A stretch of 64,000 nt of DNA from Gammaproteobacteria bacterium (GCA_016209015.1 JACQWY010000045.1:55598-119597); one strand, 5' to 3'. Counted from the first letter of the stretch, positions 26,785 to 35,566 are shown. Notes: generated from the sequence alone by a model not told the origin. Numbers and translations are program-made.

Positions 26785-28722
26785 TCAGAACGTGAAGCGG
26801 AGATCCGTGCGCACCGTGAAACCCGGATCGGGAAAGCCCACGCTCCGTTCGTAGCGCTGATCGAGGAGATTCTCGAGCGCGAGATCGATCGTCGCGTGCG
26901 GGACGAGCTCGAGCTTCACGTTCAAATCCACTTCCTGATAACCGGGCTGGGAGATCGCACCCGTCGGGATCGCGCTGTCCGTGAAGCGTCCGGACAGGCG
27001 CGTGCCGAACCACGTCGACACCCGCGGATCGGGGTCGCAGCCGAGACCGAGATTGCCCTTCCAGCGTGGGCGGCGCCGGAGCTGTTCGCTGCTGCCGGCG
27101 ATATGGATGTCCGTGTAGGTGAGATTGCCGGTGAAGAAGAGCTGCTCCGTCACCGCGAGAGCCAGCGCGGTCTCGACGCCCTCCGTGCCGACGCGGCTGC
27201 GATTGACGCTCGTGAAGAGCACGGGATCGAAGTCGATCAGATCCTGGTAACGATTGCGGAAGTAGGTCACGTCGAGCCGGCTGCGGCTGCCCGTGCGTTG
27301 CAGGCCGAGTCCGGCCTCGAGGTTCTCGCTCTGCTCCGGCCGCAGAGCGCGATTGCCGACGAGCGGATTGCCGAGCGCGAAGAGGCTCGGCAGCTTGTAG
27401 CCCTCGCCCCAGCCGATGCGCCCCGTCAGCAGCTCGGGCAACAGATCGACCGTGGCGATCGTCCTGAGCGAGGTGCGCGAGGCGAAGGCGTGCGGCATGT
27501 CCCGGCGCAGGCCGACGTTCAGCCCGAAGCGCCCGAACTTGCGCGGCTGGGCTTCCACGAAGACGCCCGCGTTCGCCTGACCGAGATCGAAGGCGACGGG
27601 CACGGGGAAGCCGAAGTCGATGGTGCCGCGATTGCGACCGAGTGCGTGATAGTACTCGGCCCCCGCGACCACCTGCCCGAGATCCGCCACGGGCAGCAGC
27701 AGGCTCGCTCCGACATCGGCGCGCCGGTAGGTCGCGAGGATGTCGTTCGGCGGGACGCCGTTGAGCACGCCGGGAGCGACACCCGGATTTCGATCGTCCT
27801 CCGCATGCCGGCTCGCGCTCGCGCGCAGGCGCAGCGCGGCCCCGCCGCCGAGCTCGAGCCGTCCGCTCGCACCGAGCACGTCCTGCTGCGTCTTGCGCCG
27901 TTCGAGGGCGCGCGACACCGCGAGACGCGTACCGCCGCTGTCCTCGGGAAACGCTTGCGAGTCCGTGTCGGCGTGGAGATAGAGCACCTCGGCGCTCGCG
28001 CGCTCCGAGTTCGCCGAGAGCTTCGCCATGGCCTGCGAGCGCCGGAACGATTGCCCGAGCTCGTCGTAGTCGACCGCGTCGTAGCCGCCGCCGACGAGCG
28101 CGGAGAATCGATCGCTCCTGAACACCGGCAACAGCGCGCCGCCGCCGCGTCGTGCATCGCTGCCCGCGCTCGCGCGCAAAGTGTGGCCGGGCAGCGTGTC
28201 CGCCGAGCGGGTGCGCAGATTGACGATGCCGCTCATGCCTTCACCGCCGTAGATCGCGCTCAAGGCGCCGCGCTGCACTTCGATGCGCTCGACGGCGTCC
28301 GGATCGATCAACGCGAGATCGAAGCCCCCGCCGCGGCTGTTCGTCGGATCGTTGACCGGGATGTCGTCGATCATGAACGCCGTGAAATTCGGCTCACCGC
28401 CGCGCGCCGAGACGTAGATGAGGCCGCCGTCGCCGCCGGAACGCGCGACGTCGAGCCCGGGCACGATCGCGAGCGCATCGCTCACCCGGCCCGTCGCACT
28501 GCGCTCGAGCGCGACGCGATCGATGACGTCGACCTGCGGCAGTCCCGTGTCCTGAACGGGCAGATGCGTCCCCGTGACGAGAACCGTTTCCAGCGCGCTC
28601 GCGACAGTCGAGAGTGCGGTCAACAGAGGCAGGGCACCGAGGCAGGTCAATAGTCTGAGTGCGGCGCGCCGCTTACCGCCGCGACACGCGGTCGCGCCGG
28701 CCGGAACGAAAAAAGAGGTCAT
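26785..28722 (-). CDS. TonB-dependent outer-membrane receptor, BtuB-like
   Basis: A 645-residue protein: signal peptide, plug domain (about residues 45-160: VLVTGTHLPVQDTGLPQVDVIDR, IDDIPVND, VERIEVQRGALSAIYGGEGMSGIVNL) and a beta-barrel ending in aromatic RTDLRFTF, the outer-membrane insertion signal. The length suits vitamin or metallophore receptors. The start is the ATG at 28722; the longer frame upstream lacks a signal. It is divergent from the PQQ sugar dehydrogenase gene. No cobalamin riboswitch is recognisable in the 95-base gap. The ligand is unknown; in an organism using XoxF, a metal chelate is one possibility among many. Confidence 0.85.
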   Translation of the reverse strand: MTSFFVPAGATACRGGKRRAALRLLTCLGALPLLTALSTVASALETVLVTGTHLPVQDTGLPQVDVIDRVALERSATGRVSDALAIVPGLDVARSGGDGGLIYVSARGGEPNFTAFMIDDIPVNDPTNSRGGGFDLALIDPDAVERIEVQRGALSAIYGGEGMSGIVNLRTRSADTLPGHTLRASAGSDARRGGGALLPVFRSDRFSALVGGGYDAVDYDELGQSFRRSQAMAKLSANSERASAEVLYLHADTDSQAFPEDSGGTRLAVSRALERRKTQQDVLGASGRLELGGGAALRLRASASRHAEDDRNPGVAPGVLNGVPPNDILATYRRADVGASLLLPVADLGQVVAGAEYYHALGRNRGTIDFGFPVPVAFDLGQANAGVFVEAQPRKFGRFGLNVGLRRDMPHAFASRTSLRTIATVDLLPELLTGRIGWGEGYKLPSLFALGNPLVGNRALRPEQSENLEAGLGLQRTGSRSRLDVTYFRNRYQDLIDFDPVLFTSVNRSRVGTEGVETALALAVTEQLFFTGNLTYTDIHIAGSSEQLRRRPRWKGNLGLGCDPDPRVSTWFGTRLSGRFTDSAIPTGAISQPGYQEVDLNVKLELVPHATIDLALENLLDQRYERSVGFPDPGFTVRTDLRFTF

Positions 28723-28817
28723 GATTATTGTGCTAAAGTGCGCTTCGAATTTCCTTGGGACGAGGCCGTCCGGCCCGCCCGGTGTGAGACCACCAGCATC
28801 TGGGATTGGAATACGCA

Positions 28818-30974
28818 GTGACCCGCAATCGTCGATTCGGCCTCTCCGGCCTCGCCATCCTACTGTACCAAATCGGCAGCGTCGCATTCTCCGTCCATTT
28901 CGGGTACGCGTACAGCCGCAATCACAAAGTCATTCCGCGCGCGGTGCTGCCGTTGCCGGACTTCCACGTGAGCGCCGCGGATGCCTTGCACATCCTCTAC
29001 GTGTTCTGCATCGCGCACGCCGCGGTGTTCGCGCTGCTCGCGTTCCGCTGCGGCGCGAATCGCTTCGACGAGGCACGCCGCTTCACGACCGAGTTCCTCG
29101 GCATGCTCGTCGCGTTCACGTTCTCCTCCCTCTACGTCTATCTCGCGACGGACATCAGTTACGACCCGCAGATGATGGCGGCGACGGGCGTGCTGCTGAG
29201 CGCGATCTTCTTCGCGACGTATGCCCTCTTCCGTCCGCGCAATCTGCGGCCGCGACGCGTCGGCGTGCCGGGCGCGTTCGTGGAAGGCGCGCTCGGCACG
29301 CTCGGGCGCCTGTTCACGCCGGCGGGATTGCTGATCCTCGCGTTCTTCTTCACGCCGCTCGTGATGGGCAAGCTCTTCTACAGCAACCGCCAGTTCGCCG
29401 ACATGATCACGCATCTGCGCGTCGTATTGAGCGCGCGCGCCGACTCCGACTGGGTGCTCGTGAACGCCTTCGGCTCGCAGAAATTCCGCCAGCCCATGCT
29501 CGCGAAGCAGGCCCCCGGCGGCAGCGGCGATCTCTACGTGCTCGAGCGCGAGGGCCGGCTCCTGCGCGTGCCCTATCCGAAGGGTGGTGAGCCCACGGTC
29601 CTGCTCGACATCCACGACAAGGTCGGCCCTGCCGAGATCGAGAACGGCACGCTCGGCTTCGCATTGCATCCCGAATTCGGCAAGGCCGGAGCGCCGCATG
29701 CGAACGACGTCTACGTCTACTACACCGCGGTGAAGGACAAGACGCAGATCAACCATCTCTCGCGCTTCGATCTGGGTGCCGGATCGCCGGAAGCGGCATC
29801 GAACAGCGAGCAGTCGCTGCTCGCGCTCGAACGCGAGGCCTCGGGCTTCCACAACGGCGGCTCGGTGGAATTCGGTCCGGACGGCTATCTCTACGTCGCG
29901 TTCGGCGAGGGCCTGCGCATCCCGAAGTTCAAGGAGCCTGGTGAGGTGCTGCGGGGTGCGATCCTGCGCATCGACGTGAACGAAACGCCCGGCACGACGC
30001 ATCCGCCGGCCGAGCCGCCGAAGAACGGCAGCGCGGGGCATTACACGATCCCGAACGACAATCCTTTCGTCGGCCAGCCGGGGATCCGCGAGGAATACTG
30101 GGCGCTCGGTCTGCGCAATCCCTACCGCTTCACGTTCGATCCGCAGACGAAGCTCTTGTGGGCCGGTGACGTCGGCTCGACGGTGTGGGAGGAAGTGAAC
30201 GTCGTCGAGAAGGGGAGGAACTACCAGTATCCGTTCATCGAAGGCCGGGAGAAGACCGACGTGCCGCCGCCGGCGCAGATCTTCGGCGAGCAGCGCGGCC
30301 CGATCTACACCTACGAGCACAGCGCCTACGATCGCGCCATCATCGGCGGCTTCGTCTACCGCGGCGGGCAATGGGCGGATCTGCAGGGCAAATACGTCTT
30401 CGCGGACAACTACTCGGGCAAGATCTCCGTGATGCCGGCCGTCACGACCGAGGTCGACAAGGTCGACGTCATCACGCGGGCGAATCAGTTCGCACAGCGC
30501 GGCGTCAGCTCGCTCACGCAGCTCGGCGACGGAACCGTGCTCGTCACGGTGCTCGGAGAGGCCGGCAACGCCGCGGGCGAGGTGATGAAGCTCGCACGCG
30601 GCGCCGAAGCGGTCGCGGTGGCGAAAGCGGAAGCCGCGGCGAATGCGCAGACCGCGGAGACGCCCTACTCCGCGGCGGCCACGGCGTCGCTCTTCACGAC
30701 GAACTGCGCGCGCTGCCACGGCGAGGGCGGCAAGGGCGATGGACCCGACGCGGCGAAGCTGCCGGTCAAGCTGCCGGACTTCACGGACCCCGCGTTCCAC
30801 GCGGCGCGCTCGGACGAAGCGCTCGCGACGGTGATCACGCAAGGCGGCGCGGCGGTCGGCAGGAGCGCGATGATGCCGCCGTGGTCGATGGTGCTGCAGC
30901 CGGCGGAAATGAAGCACATGGTCCGCTACCTGCGCGAGCTCGGCGGCCGGGCCGCAGGCGCGAAACAGCCCTGA
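28818..30974 (+). CDS. Membrane-anchored PQQ-type sugar dehydrogenase fused to cytochrome c
   Basis: A 718-residue three-part protein. The first 200 residues hold about five transmembrane helices. The middle is a soluble glucose/sorbosone dehydrogenase-like beta-propeller (GSGDLYVLEREGRLLRV, ENGTLGFALHPEF, EYWALGLRNPYRFTF, AGDVGSTVWEEVN). The C-terminus is a cytochrome c with CARCH near residue 630 and a distal MMPPW methionine. It would oxidise a sugar or aldehyde in the periplasm and pass electrons through its own haem. The start is a GTG at 28818 with GGA upstream; a TTG at 28806 is possible. It is convergent with the beta-helix gene. Confidence 0.85.
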   Translation: MTRNRRFGLSGLAILLYQIGSVAFSVHFGYAYSRNHKVIPRAVLPLPDFHVSAADALHILYVFCIAHAAVFALLAFRCGANRFDEARRFTTEFLGMLVAFTFSSLYVYLATDISYDPQMMAATGVLLSAIFFATYALFRPRNLRPRRVGVPGAFVEGALGTLGRLFTPAGLLILAFFFTPLVMGKLFYSNRQFADMITHLRVVLSARADSDWVLVNAFGSQKFRQPMLAKQAPGGSGDLYVLEREGRLLRVPYPKGGEPTVLLDIHDKVGPAEIENGTLGFALHPEFGKAGAPHANDVYVYYTAVKDKTQINHLSRFDLGAGSPEAASNSEQSLLALEREASGFHNGGSVEFGPDGYLYVAFGEGLRIPKFKEPGEVLRGAILRIDVNETPGTTHPPAEPPKNGSAGHYTIPNDNPFVGQPGIREEYWALGLRNPYRFTFDPQTKLLWAGDVGSTVWEEVNVVEKGRNYQYPFIEGREKTDVPPPAQIFGEQRGPIYTYEHSAYDRAIIGGFVYRGGQWADLQGKYVFADNYSGKISVMPAVTTEVDKVDVITRANQFAQRGVSSLTQLGDGTVLVTVLGEAGNAAGEVMKLARGAEAVAVAKAEAAANAQTAETPYSAAATASLFTTNCARCHGEGGKGDGPDAAKLPVKLPDFTDPAFHAARSDEALATVITQGGAAVGRSAMMPPWSMVLQPAEMKHMVRYLRELGGRAAGAKQP

Positions 30975-30985
30975 GGCCGAGCGCG

Positions 30986-31008
30986 GCTCGCGCGCTCAGC
31001 GCGCGAGC
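30986..31008. terminator. Perfect 10-base hairpin with a stop codon in its loop
   Basis: GCTCGCGCGC-TCA-GCGCGCGAGC is a perfect palindromic stem; the 3-base loop is the stop codon of the leftward beta-helix gene. It starts 12 bases after the stop of the rightward dehydrogenase gene. No T-tract, so a bidirectional terminator or transcript end-stabiliser is inferred. Confidence 0.5.
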
Positions 31009-32432
31009 TCGAAGGCGCCGGCGTCGCGCTTCGCGTCCGTCGCGCGCTGCGTGAGCCCGAGCGGCGGACGCGGCTCGAATTCCGGCACGAGGGACTCGCC
31101 TTCGAGTGCCGGTAAGTCGACGGCGGCATCGGCCGCCGCCGCACCCGGCACGAGCGTGTAGTCGAACTCCGCGCGACTGCGGAATCCCGCCTGATCGACG
31201 AGCCGGTTTCGGCTCTCCGTTTCCTCGTCGAAACCCGAGCCCTTCCAGGGCAGCGCGGAGCGCTTGGCCGGCGTGATGACGTTGCCGGCGATCACGGCCG
31301 GGCCGCGCACGATTTCGCCGGGCCCTGCGAACACGTTGTCGTACACCCAGGCGGTCGCATCGGTGTTGTTCCAGATGAAGACGCCGTCGTCGCGGTCGTT
31401 CACGAGCGTGTTGTTGACGACGTAGAGCTCATGCGTCGCGCCGAACGCGCGTTCCGGCGCGAACGCGATGAGATGGTAGTTCTCGCCGGTCGCGCCCTGC
31501 TGAATGACGTTGCCGACGATGAAGGCACGCCCGCCTTCCGAGAGGTCGATCGAATAATTGTCGCGGCCGTCGGAGCCGTCCATGATGCGGTTGTACAGCA
31601 CCCGGTTCTCGACCGCGCGGCTCTTCAGATCCGAGCCGATCTGGGCGTGATGCAGAAACGAGCCGCGCACCGTCAGCTTCGCGATCGTGCCGGCGTAGAT
31701 CTGGTGCGCCTGTCCGTTCGGACTGCCGTTGCGCGCGAACTCCGAGTAGTCGACGACGATCTCGGCATCGGCGTTGTTGCGGCTCATCAGTCCGCTCTCG
31801 TTGTCGTGGAAGTAGCAGCCGACGACGTGCAGGTAGTCACCCTCCGCGCGGATCCCGGCGCCGTTCTGATCGGGTACCGCGGCGTTCATGAACTCGACGT
31901 TCTCGATGCGGACGTGATTGCTCTTCGTCACCCAGATCGCCTTGCCCTCCGCGACCGCGGCGCCGCGTGCATCGACGCTCACGAGGCCGCCGTCACCCTT
32001 GATGTAGAGATGATCGGCGGTCCACACGGCCGTATCCGTCGCATAGCGTCCGGGCGCGATGAGGATCGTATCGCCCTCCTTCGCGGCGCGCGCCGCCTTC
32101 GAGGGCAGCTTGTATTCCGCGTCGGGTCCGACGTGCAACACGCGTCCCGAGCCGACCCACGCTTCGAGCGGAACGTCGTGCTCGCGGTACGCGAACGCAT
32201 CCGCCGGCAGCCCGCGCTTGAGGTCCGCGCCGGCACGCGTGCCGGGCAGGTGTGCCGCCGCCTTGCCTCCCGAGAGATGTTTGGCGAGCGCGCCGAGCAC
32301 CTGTCCCGCGCGCTGCGCGCCCGTGTCGACGCCGTAATAGAGGATGGCGCCGAGCACCAGCAGGTTCACGAACAGCCCGATCGAGATCAGGTAGCTCTTC
32401 AGGAGCGAGAGCAGCACGCGTAGGAACTTCAT
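30996..32432 (-). CDS. Membrane-anchored right-handed beta-helix protein
   Basis: A 478-residue protein with one N-terminal membrane helix (LISIGLFVNLLVLGAILYYGV) and a periplasmic parallel beta-helix: repeated strands such as NHVRIENVEFMN, DYLHVVGCYFHDNESG, AKLTVRGSFLHHAQIGSD and HELYVVNNTLVNDRDDGVF are typical of pectate-lyase-like repeats. It is likely to bind or cleave polysaccharide (lyase, epimerase or hydrolase cannot be separated by reading). It ends one base before the XrtA hydrolase 1 gene region begins, in the same direction, so it is probably last in that leftward operon. Confidence 0.8.
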   Translation of the reverse strand: MKFLRVLLSLLKSYLISIGLFVNLLVLGAILYYGVDTGAQRAGQVLGALAKHLSGGKAAAHLPGTRAGADLKRGLPADAFAYREHDVPLEAWVGSGRVLHVGPDAEYKLPSKAARAAKEGDTILIAPGRYATDTAVWTADHLYIKGDGGLVSVDARGAAVAEGKAIWVTKSNHVRIENVEFMNAAVPDQNGAGIRAEGDYLHVVGCYFHDNESGLMSRNNADAEIVVDYSEFARNGSPNGQAHQIYAGTIAKLTVRGSFLHHAQIGSDLKSRAVENRVLYNRIMDGSDGRDNYSIDLSEGGRAFIVGNVIQQGATGENYHLIAFAPERAFGATHELYVVNNTLVNDRDDGVFIWNNTDATAWVYDNVFAGPGEIVRGPAVIAGNVITPAKRSALPWKGSGFDEETESRNRLVDQAGFRSRAEFDYTLVPGAAAADAAVDLPALEGESLVPEFEPRPPLGLTQRATDAKRDAGAFELAR

Positions 32433-32433
32433 A

Positions 32434-33273
32434 TCACCCCGCAGCGATTTCCTGCAGCCAGTCCAAGGTTCGTTCTTCCACCCAGCCGCGCCACTCGCGG
32501 CTCGCGAACGTATGGTTCGCGCCGGGAAGCTCGGCGAGCGTGATCTTCCGCGCTGCGAGCCCCGACCAGGCGGACGAGGATTTCAACAGCAGCCGGAATT
32601 CGTCGGCCGTGAAATCATTGCCGCTCAGCGCGACATGAAAGCGGCCGCCGAAGCGCGCGAGCCCCTGTTCCATGCGCGCGAGAAAAGACTGCGTACCGCC
32701 GCTCTCGTCGCGCCGGCCGGCCGCGGCGCGGGCGTAGCCGAAGAGACTCCGCAGCGACTCGCGCCAGTCGAATTCGAAACGCAGGACCTTGCCCCAGAAC
32801 TCGCGGTTCGCGAGCCGCTCGAGATAGTAGCCGCGGATGCGGGCCTGCGCTTCGCCCTGCGCGCTGTGCACCCAGGGATTGAGGCCGATGACGCCCGCTA
32901 CGCGCGGATCGGTTGCGGCGTACATGAGCGCGGCCGAGGCGCCGTCGCAGAGTCCCCACAGCGCGACGCGCGCGACGCCGCTCGCGGCGACGAGCGCGTC
33001 GACGGCGGCGCGGATGTCCTCGTCGACATGCTCGAAATCGCGTGAGGCGCCGCTGCTGTCGCCCATGCCGCGATAATCGAAGCGGAGCACGGGATAGCCT
33101 GCCGCCGCGAGCCGCCGCGCGAGGAGCAGGAACTGGCGATGGCTGCCGACGCGATATTGCGGTCCGCCGACCACGATCACGACACCGAGCACCGCGCCGG
33201 CCGCACCGGCATGGAGAATCGCGGCCATCGCGTCGTCTCGGCAGGCGATCCAGAATGCCCGCTCACCGCTCAT
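32434..33273 (-). CDS. Alpha/beta hydrolase 1, exosortase A system-associated
   Basis: A 279-residue alpha/beta-hydrolase fold protein. The oxyanion region VVIVVGGPQYRVGSHRQF and FDYRGMGDSSG are conserved in the exosortase-associated hydrolase 1 group. At the nucleophile elbow the sequence reads GLCDGAS, so cysteine replaces the usual serine of GxSxG; the histidine is probably in GANHTF near the C-terminus. The start overlaps the stop of hydrolase 2 (ATGA). A thioesterase or acyl-transfer role with the neighbouring acyl carrier protein is an inference. Confidence 0.87.
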   Translation of the reverse strand: MSGERAFWIACRDDAMAAILHAGAAGAVLGVVIVVGGPQYRVGSHRQFLLLARRLAAAGYPVLRFDYRGMGDSSGASRDFEHVDEDIRAAVDALVAASGVARVALWGLCDGASAALMYAATDPRVAGVIGLNPWVHSAQGEAQARIRGYYLERLANREFWGKVLRFEFDWRESLRSLFGYARAAAGRRDESGGTQSFLARMEQGLARFGGRFHVALSGNDFTADEFRLLLKSSSAWSGLAARKITLAELPGANHTFASREWRGWVEERTLDWLQEIAAG

Positions 33274-34076
33274 GCGGCCATGCTCGCGGCACAGAGCCGC
33301 ACCGCGCTCGCGATCGCGGCCGCAGGCTGCGCAAGCTCCTGCGAGGCCCAGAACTGTTCGCAGTCGACGACTTCGGCATGCGCTTCCCCGCCGGCCGCAC
33401 CGACTGCGGCCACGAGTTGCCGGACCGGCAGCGTCGGATCCGCACCGGACATGAATTCGACGATGTCGACCCGGGCGAGCCCCTGCAACGCCGGAGCGGC
33501 GAGCTTCACCGCCGAAATCGCGGCGGCGAGCGCCGGCGCGATCTCGTAGCCGGCGATCTCGACCGCGGCGCCGCGCGCGAGCTCCTGCTGCAGACCGGCG
33601 ACGCTCTCCTCGACGCCCGCGAACTTCGACGCCATGACCCGCAGGCGGAGAAGCTGCTTCAGGAATTGATTGCCGCTCGACACGGGTTGCCAGAAGAGCG
33701 CGCGATCCACACGCCCCGGTCGCCGTGCGAGCAGCTCCGGAACGAACAGCGCGCCGCTGCGCACGGCGAACAGACCGATGGGGACCTCGTTGCCGAGCGC
33801 GTCGAGCGCGAACTCGAGCTCGTCGAGCCAGGACGTCCAGCGCGCCGCGCCGAATTCACCGGCGCTGTCACCCGTGCCGTGCAGATCGACGAGCAAGGTC
33901 TCGACGCCGTCGGCGACGAGCGCCGCGGCCGTGCGGGTCAACAAGGCCCGGCATTTGTTCAGCTCCTCGCCGAACGGCGGCAGCAGGAGCAGACGGCGGC
34001 GTGGGACGACGGTGGAATGACGGACTGCGAACAGGGCGCCGTGGGGCCCTTCGAGATATGCGAGCTCGGGGGTCAC
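33270..34076 (-). CDS. Alpha/beta hydrolase-like protein 2, exosortase A system-associated
   Basis: A 268-residue protein with the hydrolase 2 N-terminal block (LLLLPPFGEELNKCRALL) and LLVDLHGTGDSAGEF. At the nucleophile elbow it reads LFAVRSGALF, without a proper GxSxG, so it may be catalytically altered or depend on hydrolase 1. It lies between the acyl carrier protein gene (33 bases upstream) and hydrolase 1 (4-base overlap). Such pairs are specific companions of exosortase A; their substrates are not established. Confidence 0.85.
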   Translation of the reverse strand: MTPELAYLEGPHGALFAVRHSTVVPRRRLLLLPPFGEELNKCRALLTRTAAALVADGVETLLVDLHGTGDSAGEFGAARWTSWLDELEFALDALGNEVPIGLFAVRSGALFVPELLARRPGRVDRALFWQPVSSGNQFLKQLLRLRVMASKFAGVEESVAGLQQELARGAAVEIAGYEIAPALAAAISAVKLAAPALQGLARVDIVEFMSGADPTLPVRQLVAAVGAAGGEAHAEVVDCEQFWASQELAQPAAAIASAVRLCAASMAA

Positions 34077-34109
34077 GTGCCGGCACTCCGGCCGGCGGCG
34101 TTCGGCACC

Positions 34110-34355
34110 TCAGGCGACCTTGTCCGTCACGAAGGCGAGCAGCGAGCCCACCGTCTGGAAGATCTCGGCGTCGACCTCGTCGTCGCTGACCGTCACTCCG
34201 AAGCGTTCCTCGATGGCCGTGAGTATCGAGACCACCGCCATCGAGTCGAATTCCGGCAAGGTGCCCATGAGCCCGGAATCCGGGGTCAGCGCAGCACCGC
34301 GGTCCTTCAGGCCGAGGACGTCGCCGAGAATCGCCTTCAGTTGTGCTTCAATCAT
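34110..34355 (-). CDS. Acyl carrier protein, exosortase A system-associated
   Basis: An 81-residue acyl carrier protein. Ser38 in EFDSMAV is the phosphopantetheine attachment site, flanked by the expected acidic helices. It would carry a thioester-bound group in the cytoplasm. It leads a leftward operon with hydrolases 2 and 1; the probable loading ligase and the PLP decarboxylase are encoded about 10 kb to the left. Together these five genes form the cryptic acyl or amino-acid module of XrtA systems. Confidence 0.9.
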   Translation of the reverse strand: MIEAQLKAILGDVLGLKDRGAALTPDSGLMGTLPEFDSMAVVSILTAIEERFGVTVSDDEVDAEIFQTVGSLLAFVTDKVA

Positions 34356-34689
34356 TCGTCATTCCCAGGTTGAGTGCGCCGGTGTGCAGACACCGGGCGG
34401 ATGGTCCGTGAGGCGCGCGCATGATGCCCGCGGCGGAGCGTGGGGTTCCGGGCTAGCGGCCGTAAAACGCAGCGCCTTTACAAAATATAACACCGCGCGC
34501 CTCACAGCCCGCGGGCCGCGGCGCGGCGATTATAGGCGGCCCCCGGGCGCAGTGTTAAATTTCGGCGCAGTGCCGTTGGTGACGCCAAGCGGAGTATCGA
34601 CAGCCCCCGCGATCTCGCGTGTAATCGCCGGCGCATCCGAGGCGCCGGGTTTCGCGGCGCGCATCCCGACAGGAAGGGAGTGAACGTTC
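34356..34689. other. Divergent control region between the ACP operon and the TPR-protein operon
   Basis: About 330 bases without a gene. An imperfect pair GTAAA-N10-TTTAC at 34462-34481 resembles the half-sites of the perfect repeat at 18142-18161, but spacing differs. No good sigma-54 -24/-12 pair is seen on either strand. A strong ribosome binding site (GGAAGGGAG) stands before the rightward gene. Confidence 0.45.
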
Positions 34690-35487
34690 ATGCCACGCCA
34701 GTGCCCGATGACCGGGACCCACCGCAGGGTCACGCAGGTCCGCCACGCGTTCGCCGCGCTGTGGCTGCTCGCGGCGGCGTCGCTCACGATCACGATGGGC
34801 TGGAGTCCGGCGGCGCATGCGCTGTCCTTCGCCCCGACCGACGCGGAATGGGCGACCTGGCCCGACTACTGCCGTGCCCGCTACACCGTCTCGGGCGCCG
34901 GCGTCGATTCGAAGTTCGCGGGCACGTCCGCGCGTGGCGACGTCGACAAGTGGAAGGGCATCATGGGCCCGGACGGCTGGTACGCCCTTCACCATTACTG
35001 CGCCGCGATCGTGCTCGTCAATCGGGCCAAGCGTGCGCCCTCGAAGATCGAGAGCCAGCGCACCTACGGCCACACGTTCGACGAAGCGCAGTTCGCGCTG
35101 AACCGCACGAACCCGGGGAACCCGCTGTTCCCGAAGATCTCCTCGCTCATGGCACGCGCCGCCCATGCCCTCGGCAAGGACGACATCGCCGAACGGGTGA
35201 TCGGCGATGCCCAGCGTTATCATCCGAAGAACGCCGATCTCTTCGCCGCCGCCGCGGTGATCAAGTACGACGCCCGCAAGCTCGAGGCCGCGCGCGACAT
35301 CCTGCTCTCCGGCAACGAGGCGACTGAGCACAAGTCGGCCGAGCTCAATTACCTGCTCGGTCTCGTGCAGTTCGACCTGAAGGACTACACCGCGGCCCGC
35401 GAGGCCGCGAAGAGCGCCTATGCGCTCGGCTATCCGCTGCCGGGCCTGAAGCGCAAGCTCGCCGCGGCAGGGCAATGGGCGGACTGA
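34690..35487 (+). CDS. Secreted TPR-repeat protein of the EPS locus, function unknown
   Basis: A 265-residue protein with a long signal peptide (hydrophobic ALWLLAAASLTITMGWS, cleavage near AHA) and a mature part that begins with a Trp/Tyr/Cys-rich block (DAEWATWPDYCRARYTV, LHHYCAA). Tetratricopeptide-like helices follow (about 140-260). Two cysteines near the start of the mature domain may pair. TPR scaffolds are frequent in XrtA loci, but I do not recognise this one. It is first in a rightward run with a glycosyltransferase and the ATP-grasp/GNAT fusion. GGAAGGGAG supports the start. Confidence 0.75.
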   Translation: MPRQCPMTGTHRRVTQVRHAFAALWLLAAASLTITMGWSPAAHALSFAPTDAEWATWPDYCRARYTVSGAGVDSKFAGTSARGDVDKWKGIMGPDGWYALHHYCAAIVLVNRAKRAPSKIESQRTYGHTFDEAQFALNRTNPGNPLFPKISSLMARAAHALGKDDIAERVIGDAQRYHPKNADLFAAAAVIKYDARKLEAARDILLSGNEATEHKSAELNYLLGLVQFDLKDYTAAREAAKSAYALGYPLPGLKRKLAAAGQWAD

Positions 35488-35566
35488 GCACCGCGCACCT
35501 AAAGGAACGCCGCGCCGCAACCGCTACCCGGTGACCGGTGCCGCGGTCGCGATCCCACAACAAGAA

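Noticed and set aside
28723..28817. Cobalamin riboswitch before the TonB receptor gene
   Set aside because: Only short GGTG-like fragments are present and the gap is too short and lacks the conserved B12-box order.
34462..34481. GTAAA-N10-TTTAC as a second copy of the activator site at 18142
   Set aside because: The arms are shorter and the spacing differs by four bases, and no sigma-54 promoter is found downstream on either side.
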